This document shows positions 27,718-29,961 of a stretch of DNA of 29,961 nucleotides, in pieces (position 1 is the first letter of the stretch; every line of letters begins with the position of its first letter). This stretch comes from Asterionellopsis glacialis (lineage: Eukaryota > Bacillariophyta > Plagiogrammaphyceae > Rhaphoneidales > Asterionellopsidaceae), in the NCBI GenBank assembly GCA_014885115.2, contig WKLE02005293.1, forward strand, positions 1 through 29,961, given 5' to 3'. The notes beneath the pieces were generated by a model. That model had not been told where the DNA came from. It ran no database searches and saw nothing but the letters and a program-made list of their open reading frames with translations. The position numbers and the translations under genes were made by a program.

Positions 27718-28426
27718 ATGAAGAAACCCATTGATAACAATACCATGCCCGAGGAAGTTCTTTCGAATCTCGATGCTAAAGCAGTAGAGCCTGTACTTTC
27801 CAATGCAACAGAACCTGATACATCAAGTTCAATGACAAAAATGATGTCAATTTTAAAAGAGTCTTCAGCAAACAATATAACCGAAAACCAAAGCGCTACA
27901 CAAATGTTGAAAGGAAAATCTTTGGAACCAACTCTATCAGAGGTAAGAATAAAAATTGTTCTCTACTTGGTGTGCTTCTGTAATGGCTTTGTCCATAACA
28001 TTTCATAGAAGTGGTACGATCAATGTTTATTTACTTACTGCGAATTTTCTCTATCTCCCCTCCCCGCAAAAATAATTTTAGGACCGGAGTTTATTACTCA
28101 AGCACTATTATGCTTCCAAGAAACACGGTGAACGGCTTTATCTTCTCCGACATTACTACAAATGTAAATTGGGTCTCAAATGCCCTATTCATTCCTCTCT
28201 ATCGAGGAGGCACCGTTGTAGCAAAACGAAGGTGCAACCACCATTCCCGACAATATCAAAACAAAATTTGCAAGTACGACTCAATTCATCATCGCACCTA
28301 TTAGATGCTCTTCGCAAACCCATTAATCCATTTCAACAACAAGACGAAAGACAAGAAATGCCAGAAGAGACAAAGTCTCTGCATACACCTACGCGGCAAT
28401 GTGATAGTAACGACCGACAAAAATAA
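27718..28426 (+). CDS. Two-exon gene of unknown function
   Basis: Exon 1 is 27718-27942 (75 codons, ATG start). An intron of 139 bases follows, with donor GAG|GTAAGA at 27943 and acceptor AATTTTAG at 28074-28081. Exon 2 is 28082-28426 (114 codons plus TAA). Both junctions are phase 0, so the frame is retained across the intron; the product is 189 aa. Exon 1 is polar and Ser/Asn/Glu-rich with two AxxxVEPVLSNAT-like segments. Exon 2 opens with a basic, aromatic helix-like block, RSLLLKHYYASKKHGERLYL then LRHYYKCKLGLKC, which looks like the conserved core. The C-terminus is Gln/Thr-rich. No known domain is recognised. Unspliced, exon 1 would stop within the intron, which supports splicing. Confidence 0.6.
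27943..28081 (+). other. Predicted intron
   Basis: GTAAGA donor, TTTTAG acceptor, 139 bases, phase 0. Size fits diatom introns. Frame readability of both flanking exons supports it. Confidence 0.6.
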
Positions 28427-28616
28427 GATGCTGCTTACGAGCTATACTGTATAGATAGAAGTAATTTAGAGAGCTAGTTCACCATATTCATTACTTTTTG
28501 ATTGTATCTTGTCCAAAATTTTTTCATTTTTATTAAAAAAAGGGGTGTTCGGAACGCGTTGCTTAACTATTCCAAACTCGAAAGCACCTCAATTGTTATA
28601 TTATAACAATCTATTC
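28427..28616. other. Short convergent spacer
   Basis: 3' ends of the two-exon gene and the CRAL-TRIO gene face each other; no other feature seen. Confidence 0.4.
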
Positions 28617-29468
28617 TCATAAGCCTTTTGATCGCCTGTTTTCAAGCCATTTATTATGGTCCAAGGCAAAGTTGCCTCCAAATTCAGTGGGCAGAATATC
28701 CTTCGTAAGTCCAAATTCCGCCAACTGCTCTAAAACATGAGCATCCTTGCCTGAATGTTTCTTAATACGCTTCCGTAGTCTCTCTCCAATCAAAACTTTC
28801 AGAATCGAAAAGACAGACGAAAAAATGAATGTAGGCTTACAAATATGAACAGCAGCTACACGTAGTGGAAGCAACCCTTTCAGGGATTCCATATTCATTT
28901 TCATTTGAACTTGATCAAAAATCTTCCTACTTATATTGTGTGGATACACAAGGAACACAACCCCCTTTTGCTGTGCTGTAACACTTTCCAATGCAGCATG
29001 TGTGACATACCATATACTACGAACTAGACTAACACGTTCGTATTTAGATGGTTGCTGTAGTGCTGGATCTATCATAAAAAGAGCACGACCGGATGGGTCT
29101 TTCACGTTTGGTAGGAGACGCATGTACCCACAAGAGATAGCATTCATGTCATCCTTGAGAGCACCATCAAGAGTAAGTGGTAAAAATGCCTTTTCTTTAC
29201 CGAAAATTTCAACTCGTTTATCCCAATATTTGACCAATCGTATGGCAGCCAAATCGGCATTGAAGACTTCACAACGCAAAAATACAAGTTTAGCATCGTC
29301 GTCCGTTAAGTTTGCACATTTTATTTTGGCCTTTTCATAATTAAATCTTTTATCTTCTGGAATTTTCTCAACTTCTTCATCAAGTGCCCTCAAACTTTTC
29401 TGAAGAAGCTCAGGAGTTTCAATAGGATGGATTTGACCGTACGTATCAGGTTGCTGCTCTGAAGCCAT
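28617..29468 (-). CDS. CRAL-TRIO (Sec14-like) lipid-binding protein
   Basis: Start chosen at ATG 29468-29466 (MASEQQPDTY), 283 aa. A farther in-frame candidate exists (29627) but its extra stretch is hydrophobic and reads like non-coding leader. The N-terminal ~90 residues form a CRAL-TRIO-N-like helical region: FLRCEVFNADLAAIRLVKYW followed by DKR. The central CRAL-TRIO domain has GRALFMIDPA, a VVFLVYPHN beta-strand, LPLRVAAVHICKPTFIFSSV and then FSILKVLIGERLRKRI. It ends with the family hallmark LP.EFGGN (ILPTEFGGNF) and a following W. Such proteins bind phosphoinositides, tocopherols or similar hydrophobic ligands and move them between membranes. No signal peptide is seen, so it is likely cytosolic. 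The ligand cannot be told from sequence. Confidence 0.88.
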   Translation of the reverse strand: MASEQQPDTYGQIHPIETPELLQKSLRALDEEVEKIPEDKRFNYEKAKIKCANLTDDDAKLVFLRCEVFNADLAAIRLVKYWDKRVEIFGKEKAFLPLTLDGALKDDMNAISCGYMRLLPNVKDPSGRALFMIDPALQQPSKYERVSLVRSIWYVTHAALESVTAQQKGVVFLVYPHNISRKIFDQVQMKMNMESLKGLLPLRVAAVHICKPTFIFSSVFSILKVLIGERLRKRIKKHSGKDAHVLEQLAEFGLTKDILPTEFGGNFALDHNKWLENRRSKGL

Positions 29469-29627
29469 GATGATGGTGAAGACAAATCTCAAATCCACTA
29501 TGACAAAAAAATGATCACAAGATATGAACTGCTTTTTTATTCGAGGCACTGTGTTCGAAAATGGCAATATGAAAATACTGATGCAAACACAGGCAGTCTC
29601 CAAGTCCGGGGTCAGTGCAAAAACCAA

Positions 29628-29961
29628 AAGTCAGCATAATATTAGATGTTCTACCTGGTAGCGTCCCCAGGTCCTAAAAATTTTTTTGGATCATGATAAT
29701 ATATATTAAAACTGTCGGTGGGCTACCCTGGTACGTGTACTTGGAAATAATGGCCAAAGTTCCGGCAGTCCTATACCAGGTACCTGGGTACGCGTGAAAA
29801 TCTACCTTAGGAATAATGTAGATTCAACTAGCTACTTCCTCCGTTAATCGATAATTTTCCACGGAGTTATTACTAGCTTGGTGAATCTTGCGTAGGGCCT
29901 AGTACATAATGTACGGAACGCGCCGAACCAATTACTGACATACTGTACGGCTTTTCACAAT
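29628..29961. other. Right flank with GTACC words
   Basis: Upstream region of the CRAL-TRIO gene. CTACCTGGTAGCG near 29650, CCTGGTACG at 29728 and the exact palindrome CCAGGTACCTGG at 29777-29788 belong to the GTACC word family. No gene is seen. Confidence 0.5.

Noticed and set aside
1..29961. tRNA and rRNA genes
   Set aside because: No T-arm box or cloverleaf was found on reading; a scan with tRNAscan-SE would settle it.

Overview
The window looks like nuclear DNA of a diatom; the genus cannot be told from the sequence. The evidence is: spliceosomal introns with GT..AG ends; two genes whose N-termini look like diatom bipartite plastid presequences (signal peptide, then a Phe at the predicted cleavage site); and a TPR protein carrying two copies of the DUF6824-type domain, which is abundant in diatoms. 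The background is AT-rich and eukaryotic, with no operons.

Layout. 1-624 holds a small Cys-rich gene (-). 690-2620 is a graveyard: a Mutator-like transposase remnant (+) and a frameshifted DUF4116-type repeat remnant (-). 3016-6048 encodes a nine-TPR protein with two C-terminal DUF6824-like domains (-), preceded by a duplicated upstream block. 6490-9580 is a gene-poor AT-rich stretch. 9584-12415 encodes a bactofilin-domain protein with a probable plastid presequence (-). 13168-14676 encodes the PP2A B56 regulatory subunit (-), whose 5' exon(s) lie upstream, either in a Ser/Pro/Asn-rich open frame (14824-15534) or in a tiny exon at 16133-16165. 16320-17040 is packed with GTACC/CCAGG words. 17050-24000 is a 7-kb AT-rich gene desert with small palindromic elements built around CAAGCTTG, a ~183-bp tandem repeat and an inverted-repeat-bounded block. 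24214-24570 encodes a very acidic protein (+). 24986-26329 encodes a class II-type histone deacetylase family enzyme with a plastid presequence (-). 27718-28426 is a two-exon gene of unknown function (+). 28617-29468 encodes a CRAL-TRIO (Sec14-like) lipid-binding protein (-).

The genes do not form a pathway. Two are predicted plastid proteins (bactofilin, deacetylase), two are likely regulatory (B56, acidic histone-chaperone-like protein), one is a probable lipid-transfer protein. The most unusual points are the eukaryotic, apparently plastid-directed bactofilin, the plastid-directed deacetylase, and three families of short palindromic words (GGCGCGCC, CTCTCTAGAGAG, CCAGGTACCTGG) confined to gene-flanking DNA. 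A fourth word, CAAGCTTG, marks the gene deserts. Coordinates were read by eye; no homology search was possible.
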